Shown here piece by piece: positions 47,212-59,374 of a DNA stretch of 64,000 nucleotides. The notes under the pieces were generated by a model. That model had not been told where the DNA came from. It searched no databases and saw nothing but the letters and a program-made list of their open reading frames with translations. The translations under genes were made by a program, and so were the position numbers. The stretch comes from Paragonimus westermani (lineage: Eukaryota > Platyhelminthes > Trematoda > Plagiorchiida > Troglotrematidae): positions 1 to 64,000 of the forward strand of contig QNGE01001315.1 of the NCBI GenBank assembly GCA_008508345.1. The letters run 5' to 3'. The first letter of the stretch is position 1. Every line of letters starts with the position of its first letter.

Positions 47212-49599
47212 TTAGTAAACAGCTTGGAGATTGTTCAAGGGTATTAACTGAGCCGTGGATTTTTTTTAAACGCATATTCGTGATTCACTACTGTCGTGAA
47301 ACTATCAAACAAACAGGGTCCATTCCTTTGGCGTTTAGATCCATTCTGATAACCTGCAATGCTCCAAATATATATTGTGTCTGCCTGTCCCTGGGAAAGA
47401 ATAAAAGACATTTTCAGACTCTTCCAAAAGTTGTCCGGTGCTTCCATTAATGTCGCATTCCACGCGTACCTACTCGCAAGAAAGATCATTATCTAGTTTC
47501 GATTATAAATTAGCTATGCGTATGTGCGCCAATCGAAAGTGTTCTCTCGTGGGTTTAACTCTTATTTTGTGTTTGATTCTTTTAGGTCCATTTTTAACGT
47601 TTAATCAGGGGCGAGAGGCACGTGGAATTATTTTTACTCTCTGCGATTCATTGGCTCCGCCTCGATTTTGTGCGGAACACATATGAGCCAATTTTCATTA
47701 AATGCACAGCATGAACCTCCCCACACTTTCCCGTAAAATACGTGTGAAATAATGCGTATATGGAATACGGGACCGTCCAAACAGTGTAGTAGTCCACTGC
47801 ATACCTAACAGCTATATACTGTATTGGATACAACACGCCTTGGGCAAGTCAAGACAACGCTGCAAAAGCCAACATTGTCAGCCTCGAGATGATGAGGTGG
47901 GTGTCAAAAGATGGTTAGATTGAATGATTCGCTGATCATAGTAAATCATCCTGCTCGGTTGTTGACGTTATAGGTTTCCGTTGTAAGCTACTGTCTGGGT
48001 GGTCCATACGCAAAACACAGAATCTTCTTTCAGACTGTTCATGCTGTATGACAGGCAGTAAATCATAGTATACCGTTTCGGTTTTAAAGCAACTGGATAG
48101 ATTTGGATCAAACTCATTTGCATGCTCACGTTGAGCTTATTCCCCCGCTTTTTTCCAATCGTATAAGAAGCGCACAGAATCTCTGTAAAGTGTAGAAACT
48201 GGCGGACAGACTCTCCCTGTAGCGGTGTTTCTGTAACACTTCGAAATTATTTGGGGGGACTTTACGCTTCTGCACCCATTACACCAGATCATCTCGTAGG
48301 CAAGCTCTCTGTGGTCAGATCAATGTGGAATAGGTGGATAGGACGCTTCCCCCTATATTGCGTCTTCTTCCCTTTTAGTCAGTGATCACAACACGTTTTG
48401 TTTCACAACTGTCTAGCCCTTTATTACAGCAGAACTATTTCACAAGAAATCGACACCCCCACTTATTGGTGTGATCTACAAGCTAATATCAATTTTATAT
48501 AAGTTTGCTTCCCACATTGTCCACAGTTAGTATAAAGTAACATATAGGTATAGATATTACATGTTTTGATGTGGATTCTTATGACTATGTTTCGTCGAAA
48601 ACCAAATAGCGTTCTGGACTTGTCAGACCCATGAACAGTTTGGTGAACACAACCCAAGGGTTACTGGAAATTTTTCACTTAAGTCAGCACTGCGTGTGGT
48701 TGGTATCAGATCTGTACCCCTGTATATAGGTTTCACGTTAAGTCTCAGAATGTCTTACTGTTGGAACTCTACCTGCACTTTTATGATAGTATGCGGCCTT
48801 CAAGTGCGTTACGATCTTTTGGATGTAGCAGGCTTGCGTGGGTTATGTTACGTTGCGCCATCGATTTTCCGGATTACAGCACACAAGCTTAATTTTATTG
48901 GAATGTCAAACCGTCCTTGAATGGAGCCAATGAACTTCGATCAAGTGTAGTTTCTAGTCTCACTCTTTTGCTGCTCGTATTTGGCTACACACTTTTTCAT
49001 TCCACACATAAGAGTTGCTTAACTGAGCACATCCGAATCACTAACGCGACCTTTATCCAGGATATTGTGTATCCCTTTGTATGTGTCTGATAACCTCTAA
49101 GAAATGTGTCCGCTCCTGCACTCTGTTCTCATAATTTCACAACTCATCGAAAGTTGATTGTCTCCATGTATACGCCTTTATGTTTATAGGGTTGCTTGGG
49201 CACATCTTGTAGTTCGAGATTCCTCTACACATTTCTTTAATCTAACGATGTATCAACCCCCTTATCCTGTCATCGCATTCTTTGGATGATATTGATCACA
49301 AATTTTGTTTAGTTGGTGGTCCCATTTGAGTGAACTAATTAAATATCTATCCTATCTACTGAATATTCACACCTGTGCGAGTTGCCAACTTCACTTCTGA
49401 ATAAATATTATCATCACGATGGACTTGAACCTGATCGGAAGGTGGTTCTGGCCTCCGCTCATCTATATGTGACGTGTTACATCACAGAAGGGAACGTTAG
49501 TAGAAAAAAGTTGAAAATTAATAAAAGAACACTAAGCGGAAGAACTAGAGATGCCATCAATGTGAATGAGTCATTGACTGTGGCACATCACCATCTCGG

Positions 49600-50060
49600 A
49601 TAGCGTTTCTACAAAGCCTTTTAGGTGATCACAAGAGTCCCTATCAAGTAGGTGACATCTACCCACTTTGCTAAGTAGAGCAGTCAGGGTCTTCATATTT
49701 CGTGACTACGTTGTTGCTTGACCACCACGCAGCTTTATCCGGTTGTTGGTGGTCTCAGGATATAATACCCGGCACGATGAACTCTCAGCTGACATACAGA
49801 ATACGTGACCCAATCATCGTAGGCTGTGCAGCGTGATCAGTTGACCAATTGATCGAGCATTTCGAGTGTTCCGGAATACGCGCCGACAAACGTCTGTGTT
49901 GCTCAGGTGATCAGTCCACTTAATGTGGCTAACTGGTGGAGTCAACGATGGCCATACACAGCTAGTCCGTTGAGTTCTTCGTTGCGAACAGACCACGTTT
50001 CTGAACCGTAGGGAACCACAGAGCATAGATGGATAATCCCACCTTTCACCCAAGTCCGAA
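49600..50060 (-). mobile_element. RTE-like LINE reverse transcriptase C-terminal remnant
   Basis: Minus strand. 'PYGSETWSVRNEEL' (the L-Y-G-S-E-T-W motif of RTE RTs) appears in one frame. 'HLSNTDVCRRVFRNTRNARS' and 'IGQLITLHSLR' appear in the 50053-49814 frame, leading to W-L-G-H-V-like sequence. Then 'RGGQATT.SRNMKTL' and a C-terminal tail run to about 49600. In intact relatives this stretch is one frame, 'L-Y-G-x-E-T-W ... R-W-L-G-H-V-x-R-M'. Stops and shifts make this copy dead. Confidence 0.65.
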
Positions 50061-51590
50061 ATGCTGTCTTATCCTGTAACATCACACGTCACGAATTCCT
50101 TCGAGGATGGACCAACCAGCACAGTCGATCTACAGTTGTGTTGATGTGGCCCCATTCCCGCAGGCGACCGCTAACCGTGTACCTGGGATATACTACGCCT
50201 CTGACAGTTGTATCCTCATCCGGGCGATTGGTTGTAATTCGCCGGACTGCTGCCTAAAGGGATATTTATTGTTCAGCCAGTATTCAGTTCTGCTTGTTAT
50301 GTAGGTTCATAGTTTACCGATTTTACATCACAAGGCTTGATACTCTCAGGTTGCCGAAACCTTCACGCTTGTTGTCTCAGTAACTGGAGCTCCAACTCAC
50401 ACCGTCGACGTGGTTTGTATCGCGCCGCCGGAATTTCTGTATGGGTTTGTAACAGCGTGTGGTGTGCAGTATGGAGTTAACTGCTGGATCGTACTCTGCT
50501 CGTGACAACTCTCGTGACGCCACCTGTTCACCGTGGTAATATGACTACAGCGTTGCGATGTGTGCAGTCGCGAATGCGTTGGCCTCCTTGGATTAGTAGG
50601 CCATCAACGTACTCATAGTGTATCGTCGTTGAAGAGACGACGGGTACGTTAGGCTCAGGTAGGTGATATCAGGATATGCATTCTGTTCCTGTTAAAGATG
50701 GCATCGAACAAGACCGTGGTCGTCTGACAACTAATCCGCTCCTCTTTTCAGAAACTTGGATGTCTGCGGTCTTCTACCCATTTTTTTATTCAGCTTTGTT
50801 AGTGTATTGTATGATGATTGGCTTGCCTGTTCTTTTCGTAGTCCAGTCCAAATTTCGTATTCATCCTCATGTTCTCTAGAATGCAATGACATGCATTCCT
50901 ATACTGAAATGCCCTTTGCTTCTCTTTTTAGATCTTGTCATTGTAGTCTCTCTCTATTTATTCTCCGAGAGATAAGGGTTTCCTTTTCGTGCTAGCCAAT
51001 CAATTGGCTAACTAGCATTGGCCGGCTGGCCACAAAGGCTCAACTCACACACCCACTGGTCTTATTGCTTCGGGTTCACACTGAATATGCGGTGTGTGGG
51101 TGGAATCGCAAATGGTGCAGCGCAAGCCATTTGTGATGATGGTTGAGCGCAAACATCCTCTTGCTTCGGTCACTGTGACAGGCTAGTCCGTTTCGGACGC
51201 CGCAAACGAAGGCCACCTGTTGGCGAACGCATGGTTGTGAATTCAATTCTCGCTTACTCGGATAGACTGACATTATACTCTACTCAAATGTCACATGACA
51301 ACAAATGCTTATTAATGCAAAAGCTCTAAACTTAACTAGATTCAGTTATCCTACACAGAGAACGTAAAACCCCTTGGAGGACATTTGGTTGGTATCGCTG
51401 TGAAGAAAAGGCGTCCAATAAAGCAGCCTTTATTGTCCAACACGCTGGTCACCATACTGCACGCCCGTTCGCGTTTGTGAGTCATAATTACGGCCCACAA
51501 CACCCCCCGGTTTCCGATCACACGTCGTGTGCACTTCGGCCCGGTTTGTGTCCGACGCCTTCTGTCAGGGCTTTTTTCGCCTGCCATCCC

Positions 51591-51882
51591 TCGTCCGTTG
51601 GTCCGATCTCGTTGGGCGATGGCTCGTTCAGTCACTTGTGCTGCTCGCAATCCATCCACTATGACATCTGGCCGTATTCTACGACCTCATTGAGTCATTC
51701 CTCCGGATGTTAGAATAATCGTACCACCGATCTGGTTATTCATCCCATTTTGCGTGCCATGGCTCGTTCGTTGGTCCGATCCATTTGAGTGATGGCTCTT
51801 CCGGCCGCACATGCTGTCCCCGCCCCACCCGTTGTGGGCTTCTGGACGCACCTCGCCGCCTCGTCGATTATTCCCCGGAGAG
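51591..51882. repeat. Two diverged direct repeat units (about 120 bp, period about 170)
   Basis: 51591-51712 and 51763-51882 share 'cgttggtccgat', 'gatggctc', a 'tgctg..c' block, 'tctgg' and 'gattattcc' / 'gtcattcc' in the same order. It is locally GC-rich compared with its surroundings. A third, weaker start is seen near 51752. Possibly a minisatellite-like remnant. Confidence 0.45.
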
Positions 51883-52162
51883 TTGGAGCACCCGCACCTC
51901 CGGCTTGATAATCCACCACACTACGATTAACAACAGCAAAACAACTGTTGATGCCGGATTACGGCACATTTGTCAAGCTATGCGGGGATTAATAAGTTGT
52001 TTGGCAAGTAGTCCGTTCGGCTATTCATCATGAGACTGTGCATTAACTTTGGTGATTTACCGAATGTGGACGCGATTGTATCGTAGACAGTTAGACAATC
52101 GGCCAACTTTATTTATCCTGATAGGCTTTTCGCTCTGGTGACCAGTTAGTCAATAAATTTCG

Positions 52163-52516
52163 TCACGTGACCAATAAGCTGAATGAGGTGGTGACGTCAG
52201 GATGAAAGTTTGTTGGACACGTCTGTACGGTGGTGCAGACAAGTTTTCCAAAGGTTAAGCACGCTTGACACAGTGTGACAGCTGTAATCGGGTCGCCTCG
52301 TTTGAGGTGTGATAACCTGTGATTGATAATGACCACGATGTTACCGGATGACCTCACATTTGTCCTGGTTGTTTTAACTGCTTTGCCGTTAATGAACACC
52401 ATCGCTTTTTGAGCATTGAACGGTTCAATCAGATGGTCTGGCCTGTTCTGATTGAGCCGACACCTGTGATCTGTTGGTGATCGGACTTGTGACCAGACGA
52501 ACAACAAAATCAACAT
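52163..52516 (-). other. 117-codon open frame of unknown nature
   Basis: A minus-strand frame with compact, protein-like composition ('IEPFNAQKAMVFINGKAVKT', 'HLKRGDPITAVTLCQACLTF'). I do not recognise it. It lies about 500 bases beyond the truncated end of the RTE frame on the same strand, but shows no RT motif. It could be part of an unknown repeat or a chance opening. Confidence 0.3.
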
Positions 52517-53023
52517 AAGTATGGCCTACTCACTAATCACGCATTTCCTCTTAGCGTATACAAAACGAGCATACCGCTAAATGGGCACTCTTACTATATA
52601 CACCACGTTGACATAGGCGCTCACCTGTGTCCGATTTGGGATGTTGACATGCTCATTTGAAGGTGACTTCCTGAATTTTATAATGCCTAGTGGGAAGTCA
52701 CGGTTAGCTTAGAATCTGAACTAGTGTCGCGTGAGAATGCAGTTCAAGGCCACTTATTCGAACTTGAATTTATACCGCGGTGGTCGGAACACGTTTAATC
52801 TTCTAGTGATACTCAGTGCTTTGGGCCAACTAGGTGCACCAGAATTCTCCTGGTGTGCCATGCGTGATGATGTTCAAATATCTCCTGAAGAAAAGGTCTG
52901 TCATTGCACGATCTAGGTAGCCTACTTCACTGGAACACACCGAAAACTCGACGCAAAATCAACTGCACATTCGGACAATACATTACTGAGTTATACGATG
53001 CACATCTCTGCGTTTGAGCAACT

Positions 53024-53890
53024 CTAAAAGTTGTCCGAGCGATGTGATGCTATCCCAAACATGCCACCTAAACGAGATTTGGCCTCACCAAGGCGGCCGA
53101 CCTGGGCGTTCATATCTCCGGCCAGAACGACTATATCAGAACCACGTGTCGACCGGAGGAGAGCGGCCAGATCCGAATAAAAGAGGACCTTGACGCCGAT
53201 TTCACTACAGCCAGTTGGAACATAAGCAGACACAACGAAAAGATTTCTGACGCTTTGGCGTCTAAAACTGACCCCAACAGAACCTGCCAAGCGGACGGCA
53301 CAAAATCTACTATTAACTGGAATCCAATCTATCAATGCGGCTGCGGCCGTCGTGTTGAGGACTATACTTACTCCAGCCTGACGGGTAACGGCGGCCGCGG
53401 AGTCATCTGAAGTGTATAACCAGTATCGGGTAGAAAGTGCAGGTGCTGCTAATTCCATACGTTGACTACTGTCGTGAAATCTAGTCTCCGAAATACAGCA
53501 AACATCAATATGTAGCGAGTCTAACGTTAGTGTGAGAGCAGCCTGTTGACCAATTTGTTTTAGAGTACGAACGTTGAAGGCACCTATATTAATTTGAGTT
53601 CTAGGTCGAAGCACAGGACGAGGGAGGTCTGAGACTGAGTGGCGAGAGCTGGGACTTATCGGCGCAGTGTTACTATGATTAATTATATCTGCTGTGGGAC
53701 CTGCAGAGAAGTTATCAGAATTGGGGATCGGGAGGGGCCTGAGAGCTAAATTTGATAGGACAGTGGGGGAGGGGTCAGCAGTAGCATGTTTTCGCCTATC
53801 CACCCTGCTGTATGCAGCAGATAGGGCGACCCGGTTTATACTGCGAGACGGCCGATGCAGTATGGAATTGTTTGTGTTGTGGGTATTCAT
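53024..53890 (-). CDS. RTE-like LINE ORF start with intact APE-type endonuclease domain, 3' truncated
   Basis: A 288-codon frame without stops, starting at ATG 53890. Residues about 1-100 are a Ser/Pro-rich leader. The endonuclease follows: 'INIGAFNVRTL' (metal-binding Asn), 'CCISETRFHD' (catalytic Glu), 'FFVVSAYVPTG'-type Tyr region ('NLFVVSAYVPTG') and 'VVLAGDMNAQVG' (catalytic Asp and Asn). The frame ends at 'SHRSDNF' before the S-D-H motif, and no RT follows. Its openness contrasts with every other element here, so the insertion is recent, but it has lost its 3' end. The element lies inside a TBC intron, opposite in direction. Confidence 0.85.
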   Translation of the reverse strand: MNTHNTNNSILHRPSRSINRVALSAAYSRVDRRKHATADPSPTVLSNLALRPLPIPNSDNFSAGPTADIINHSNTAPISPSSRHSVSDLPRPVLRPRTQINIGAFNVRTLKQIGQQAALTLTLDSLHIDVCCISETRFHDSSQRMELAAPALSTRYWLYTSDDSAAAVTRQAGVSIVLNTTAAAALIDWIPVNSRFCAVRLAGSVGVSFRRQSVRNLFVVSAYVPTGCSEIGVKVLFYSDLAALLRSTRGSDIVVLAGDMNAQVGRLGEAKSRLGGMFGIASHRSDNF

Positions 53891-54206
53891 GGTTGTGTGT
53901 GGGCTGTGATACTGCCAGGACGCCCAGACCTAGACAGGAGAACGATTAGGGTTCTCAATCAAAGCCTTTGGCTCAAAAGCCTGTACCGCAAGGTAGCAGG
54001 TGGGTGGCGATGTACCAGAAATGGTACGTTTTTCAGGAAGAAATGCCAACCATCTTCCAACCCCCAACCTGGAGGACCCGGAGACTGTGGTTTGTCAGAC
54101 CTCTACCTGTTGGCCTGCCTAGTATGAGTAACTCTGTCCAGTTTAGCCCAAAAGGTCATCAGGATGCGCAAGTCGTCACACCACGTCAAGGTCCAGTCTC
54201 ACCGTG
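53891..54206 (-). promoter_or_regulatory. 5' untranslated region (and possible internal promoter) of the RTE-like element
   Basis: These 316 bases end directly at the ATG of the endonuclease frame and match the free-standing insertion at 25740-26055 at about 95%. RTE-type LINEs carry an internal promoter in this position; the promoter role here is inference. The outer limit at 54206 ('caccgtg') is shared by both copies and is probably the true 5' end of the element. Confidence 0.65.
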
Positions 54207-54500
54207 TTAGATCTCATCAGTGGTAAATATCTTCATCGCCACCGAGGTTTGAACGCGGGTCCGCGTTCTGTTGAGACAAGTTTGCTAACCAATGCATCAC
54301 TAACTTTACGCTGGGCACGTTTGAATTCTCACATCTCAATGCTTGTAAATAATACTTTGGTGACTCTGGTATTTCGAGGGGCGGCATAGTAACTGCTCCG
54401 TTAGACCCAGTGTGTTTATAAATGGGCTGGTTGAAAATAGTCCACCTACATGCAAAAGCGACAGTTAAATGTGAGCGCTGGTCAAAGTTTCTCCTTCTTT
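54207..54500 (+). mobile_element. SINE-like sequence
   Basis: 'gaggtttgaacgcggg' near 54242 resembles a Pol III B box. The 3' part ('aaatgtgagcgctggtcaaag', near 54466) resembles the tail of the hammerhead SINE at 29.8 kb ('aaatgtgagtgatggtcaac'). No complete hammerhead core is visible in this copy. It lies only about 45 bases before the TBC exon at 54546. Confidence 0.45.
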
Positions 54501-54545
54501 TCATGTTCATCCGTTCTCAACTGGCATTTTTGATCATCGTCACAG

Positions 54546-54722
54546 AAAATGTTGACGCGTGCCTTGGCTACTTCCGTGCACTTGGAACAGATTGATAAGG
54601 ACATCAATCGAACCTTTCGCAACACCACCTACTTCCGACCTCGTTATGGGTCTCGACAGCAGTCTCTGTTCCGAATTCTTGCCGCTTATTCCGTGTACAA
54701 CACAGAAGTGGGATATTGCCAA
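54546..54722 (+). CDS. TBC RabGAP (RN-tre/USP6NL-like), exon with both catalytic fingers
   Basis: A 177-base exon, 59 codons in phase 0, after the acceptor CGTCACAG and before the donor GTAAGT. It reads '[20 protein letters not shown]', '[20 protein letters not shown]' and 'EVGYCQ'. This holds the TBC arginine finger (I-x-x-D-x-x-R: I-D-K-D-I-N-R) and the glutamine finger (Y-C-Q). In this family these residues speed GTP hydrolysis on Rab proteins that control membrane traffic; in RN-tre, endosomal and Golgi Rabs. Both catalytic residues are intact, so the protein is probably an active GAP. The frame stays open beyond the donor into intron for another 120 codons by chance. Confidence 0.93.
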
Positions 54723-57700
54723 GTAAGTCGAATCACTTTCATGTTGTGTGCTCTGTGCTGCTTCTTTGAATCAGTTGATTGCCTGAAAGGTTGTTCTATT
54801 CTATATTTTTACTTATACAAATGGATGATCTATGTGAACCCTAATTTTCTCCACCATTTGTCACGTGAACTATCCGTTTTCTTACCTCATGCACATTTGT
54901 TCTTTGACGCTAAATTGCACGAAGTACTGTTCGGTTTTCTTTCAAATTGGCTCCTCCCACAGTACATTGTTCAAAAAAGCGGTCGAGTTATTCTTTCAGA
55001 AATTCACAAATTGTTCGATATTTGTCTTTTGTCAAACTACCAGTCTTCCTATTCTGCTGGGTTTCTGTTGCTTCCGGCAACTTGTGAATAAGGCATTCTT
55101 TGTTAACGTGTTCATTGCAGTAATTCAGTTGAGTCATGCCTTATAATATTCCGTTAGTCATATATTGAACACAGCCGTTGTGTAGCGGGGAACCTGAGTA
55201 AACCACTTGCCTCTATCTACCACTTGGCTGCCATTATTTATAGTAACGCATAAGTGATTGTTGTCGATGCGTAATTGTCAAACAGGCGTGAAATAAAAAA
55301 CACTTCTGGTTCAACCATAGTTTAGGGGCGTGAAGTGGAGTAAACGGTGAAACCCAATTTCCAAAACTTTTGCATTTAACTTCAATCTTTCAACATCAAG
55401 TTGCCTTCACTTTGCAGACGGAAAGCTCGATTGCGGGTAAGGGGAAACGCCTTCTGTTAACCGTACTATCCAACCTACTACAGTCACCATCAGTCCATCG
55501 ACAATCAACTTAAGTTTAACAACCGCAACATTCATGTCTTTGAGCCTGTCTGGTGGTCATTCCTCTGGACGCCTCTCTCAACAGGCTACAAGTCAACCTC
55601 AGGCCTATCAGCTGCGGCATTTCAATGGAATGCTTTGTATACTACGAGTGGTGAATTTTCAACTGTTAACACCATCAGTTTTTCGACACCAATATTGAAT
55701 AAACGCGCGAGCTGCAATGATCGATTCCAAGTAGAAACGTAAGATTTCGACTTCAATGGTTTACAAACAAAATAATTACCTGGATCCCTTCGCTGTTCGG
55801 CGAACTCTATACAGGTGGATGCAAAATCAACCGAAACCCTTACCGGGTAAGGAATCATAGAATACTAGTATGCTGCAGTGGTAGTATACAAAGGTTTTTA
55901 TGTCGATTATGCGCGTTAAACTACATGCACACTTTCACATAGGAGTAACCTATAAAATTAGCTGACTCTGTACCCTTGTAATACCGCGATATCAGGTCCG
56001 AAATTGTATTGGCTGTTACGTTTGACACGCGTTACCAATCGAATAACGTCCGATTAGAGGGTATCCTCTTGGTTGACACATTTTTGTGCATAAGTCTATG
56101 GATAGGCTGAATGCCAAGACAAGACCTCGAAATGAACGTAATCAAAAAGAATTGGTGAACGGAAACTGGATGTGGGCATAGAGTGGAAGGTAAAATAGTG
56201 TCATAACATTTTCACTGCATTGGATTTTAAGTTCTATTTTATTCTTTTATCGTTTGGAAAGAAAGCAGTTAAAAATGACCACGAAAATCAACAATGCTCC
56301 CACCACTGATTGTGGTTCGCGGCTGTATGCGCTATCGTCACTAGCTGAAAACCGATTTGAGCTAGCAAACGCCAAATTTGATGTCAGTTTATTCATACAC
56401 CCCACACCAATTGATGAGTTACCACCATACTGATTTTTTAAGAGGGTGCATGCAAGACACCAAAGGGTAGGTTTGTGAGTAGGCATGCTCAGTAAGGCGT
56501 GTCTGCCATATCTTGACCAATAAGATCAGACTAGTTCGCCTAGATGGTAGCTCACTGTTCCCAGAAGAACAATTATTATCGGACATCAGTTAGATCAGTA
56601 TTTGTTGAGAGATTTACCAGGTACGTTAGAGCAAATATGTGGAAACTCACCAGCAAGTTTCGGCTTTCGGTGCTTCGTCATCCGTTTCGTTAATACTAAA
56701 ATTATTGGACTGTATCTCAACCCCACTCTCAATTGCGTATGGCTTTTTTAGTCATCTAGAATTCACAACCGTCCCGTTTCCGAAGAAAGCACTGAACTTT
56801 GGTTTCTTTCTTATTGAAGCTCATCAGTGTTGTATATTTTTGGTTCAATCGAGGTCGGAACCTTTACCCGATTTCTTGCAAAACATTCGTTTTTACTAAG
56901 ATTCTTCATAGGTGGCTTGTGATCAAATCAGGCTATTGCTTTGTTCACTCGGGTGACAGTTCGGCTTTATACTATGCAGCGCCTCAGAAATAGTGCAATT
57001 TGCATCTGGTAACTGTGGATTCCAGCCAGTTTAGTCGTGGGCCCCCAAGAACTAAGAACACGAGTGCTTATCATTTGTACATGAATTCCCGCATGGTCTA
57101 GTGAGTCCATTACAGCTCCAGCCATCACATGTCGCACTACTCTTGATTGCTTGATCGGAACGTAGTAAATAATTTTAGTTGACTCAGTCAGATTAGTCAC
57201 GCACTTTCTGCCCACTGAGTAATCACTATTCGAACTAACTGTTGAATTCACGCCCTTCTAAGTCGCAAGTTTGTGCCATTTACGACCACTAGTTGATAAC
57301 CTATCGCCGTTCTTTTTTAAAATACAATTTTGAGTTAGCATCTCTACTTCTTCTGTGAGCCCCATCAGTAATGAATACCTTCAACTCATAGCTGATCATG
57401 AAGGTTACTGGATACATCCAACTGGATGTGCCTAATTCGGCACGTCTGCTCGATTCTTCCTCGTTGTCTTATCGCTGTTATCATCCTGACTTGGCGCGTT
57501 CATCTGCGTTACTCGAATACTTTGTGTGATTGTGGGTGGGTGGAGTTACACGAAAGTGGTCCCACGTAGCTAGTGCTCATAGCGTGTTGTGTATGTGAAC
57601 AGGCACACACATTTCAGTCTATTTGAGGACATGTCGTGTGTTATGAACATGGTTAATTTGGGTGACTGCTCGCTTACTCTGTGATTGCACACTGACTGAC

Positions 57701-59374
57701 CAGTTCGTGCGCATTATTGACCACTAGCCTCGAAATCGATTTACTGTCGTTTCACATGCCGCCTGAGTGGAAGCTGGGCTTTTAACATCACCATGAATGT
57801 GATCATCGTGTATCTTGATCGTGATGATGATGCTTGAGCATGTCGGAATTATATTTCACTTTTCCTACGGGTGCATTATTGTGAAACGCCAGATTCAAGT
57901 AGATAAGTTGCGCCTTTAAGTCGTAGCGACAGCCTATCGGTAGAGCTCAATGCATCCGCATTTGTCTGGTTGCACCTCACATGGGTGCCTACGTCCTATT
58001 CTGCACTCACCAATAGTTGATATGCCTTTCCGTGGTTCGACGATTTTATTTATATGAACGAATGAAACATTTTTAGGTTTGTGTATTCCAGCGTAATTCG
58101 CCACCGTGTTTTCATCAAAACTTATTGCATCTGCCTTTCAGTCCTCGAATGAGTAACAGCAGCAATGATGCGCATCCGGATGCCACACACCTCTGGGAGG
58201 TTGATGCCTATTAGTCCGTAGGGAGTACAGTGATGATCATGTGGTAGACAGAGGAAGTTATGCATTCCATCGAACTCTTAGGTTAACGGTATGTGTGCAA
58301 CGCAGATTAGAGTTTGTTTCAAGTCTGCTCGTAACTTAACTAAATGTCCGGAATGCCTTTATGTATGTTCTTGTGGCCTACAATAACCATGATTGGGTTC
58401 ACCTCTTTTCGTAATAACAGAAAACAGACAGAATTAAATGCAGCAGAAATAACTAGAACATTTTTCTTGTTTCGAATCTTGTCCCACTTCTCCCTTTCTC
58501 TTTTTCACCTTCTGCTGTGTTACCAACGCATTGTTTGTTCTGTTTTTTTATTGGCATTCAGTTCTCCTTTTGTCCGAGGAGTTTCTTTGTTTCTTTCCTG
58601 TACCTATCATGTTAATGATTACTTTTGCTAATTCTAGCAATGCTATTCACATTGCAGCTCACAGTGCTCAAACGGAGAAGGATGATATCTTTCTCAAACT
58701 ATTGCGCTCTTCAGCATCTGGTTGTCATTTAAGTTCTTGATGGGCCACCTCTTCTGTTTCAGTAACTTCGCTTCTCCTACTGTCTGATGCTTGAATTAGG
58801 CAGTTCTTTGGCTAATACTGTTACGTTATAGTCAAAGCAACGATGCCACATGTTTGGACGAACTGTATCGCCCGACGGTGTTGAAACGTCACTGCTGCGT
58901 GCATCGGACGCAATAAAAGCAGTCGGTTAACAGTATTGCGAATCACACCGCTACACCATTTAATCGATTGGCTTCTTATTGTGGCTGTTGGCAGTGTTCG
59001 TTTCAACGACTCTAGTTTGGGGGAATGCAAAAGACGGACAGATGTCATTTTCTGCATGGAAACGCTTCGATAGTTTCGGTACTTGGGATTTGCCAAATGA
59101 GGATCTACATAACCGAGCTAATGTCTGATAAGAAACAGTATTGCCTTCATATTTATTCCTCCTTTAAATTAGTTCAATGATCGACTTTGTTCATCTATAC
59201 TTTGAAACGAATATTCAGTTAGACCTTCTTACATAGCTTCTATTTTCGAGAATGTATAGTGACCTGTGGGATGTTGTGTCCCGTATTGATTACACTGGTA
59301 ACTTCACCTAGTGGTCGCGCATATTTTGTACCATACCACTGGTCCCATCCGCTATGATAGAGACTAAAAAACGA

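Larger units (their letters stand above)
37875..54545 (+). other. Intron region between TBC exons at 37.8 and 54.5 kb (16.7 kb; probably hides one exon)
   Basis: About 40 to 50 residues of the TBC N-terminus are missing between the flanking exons, so one or two short exons probably lie here or are lost. Recognised contents are a Penelope-like fragment (40.6-41.05 kb), RTE tails (46.2-46.4 and 49.6-50.1 kb), repeats at 51.6-51.9 kb, an RTE 5' end (53.0-54.2 kb) and SINE-like sequence (54.2-54.5 kb). Nothing was recognised in 37.9-40.6, 41.1-46.2, 46.4-49.6 and 50.1-51.5 kb. Confidence 0.55.

Noticed and set aside
53855..54127. Plus-strand 90-codon frame, similar to one at 25719-25976
   Set aside because: The likeness reflects the duplicated RTE 5' region; the strand is opposite to the element and the protein has no known motif.
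54723..55091. Open frame continuing from the TBC exon for 120 more codons
   Set aside because: A GTAAGT donor follows Y-C-Q exactly where the family continues in the 61072 exon; the extension shows no TBC similarity, so it is intron.
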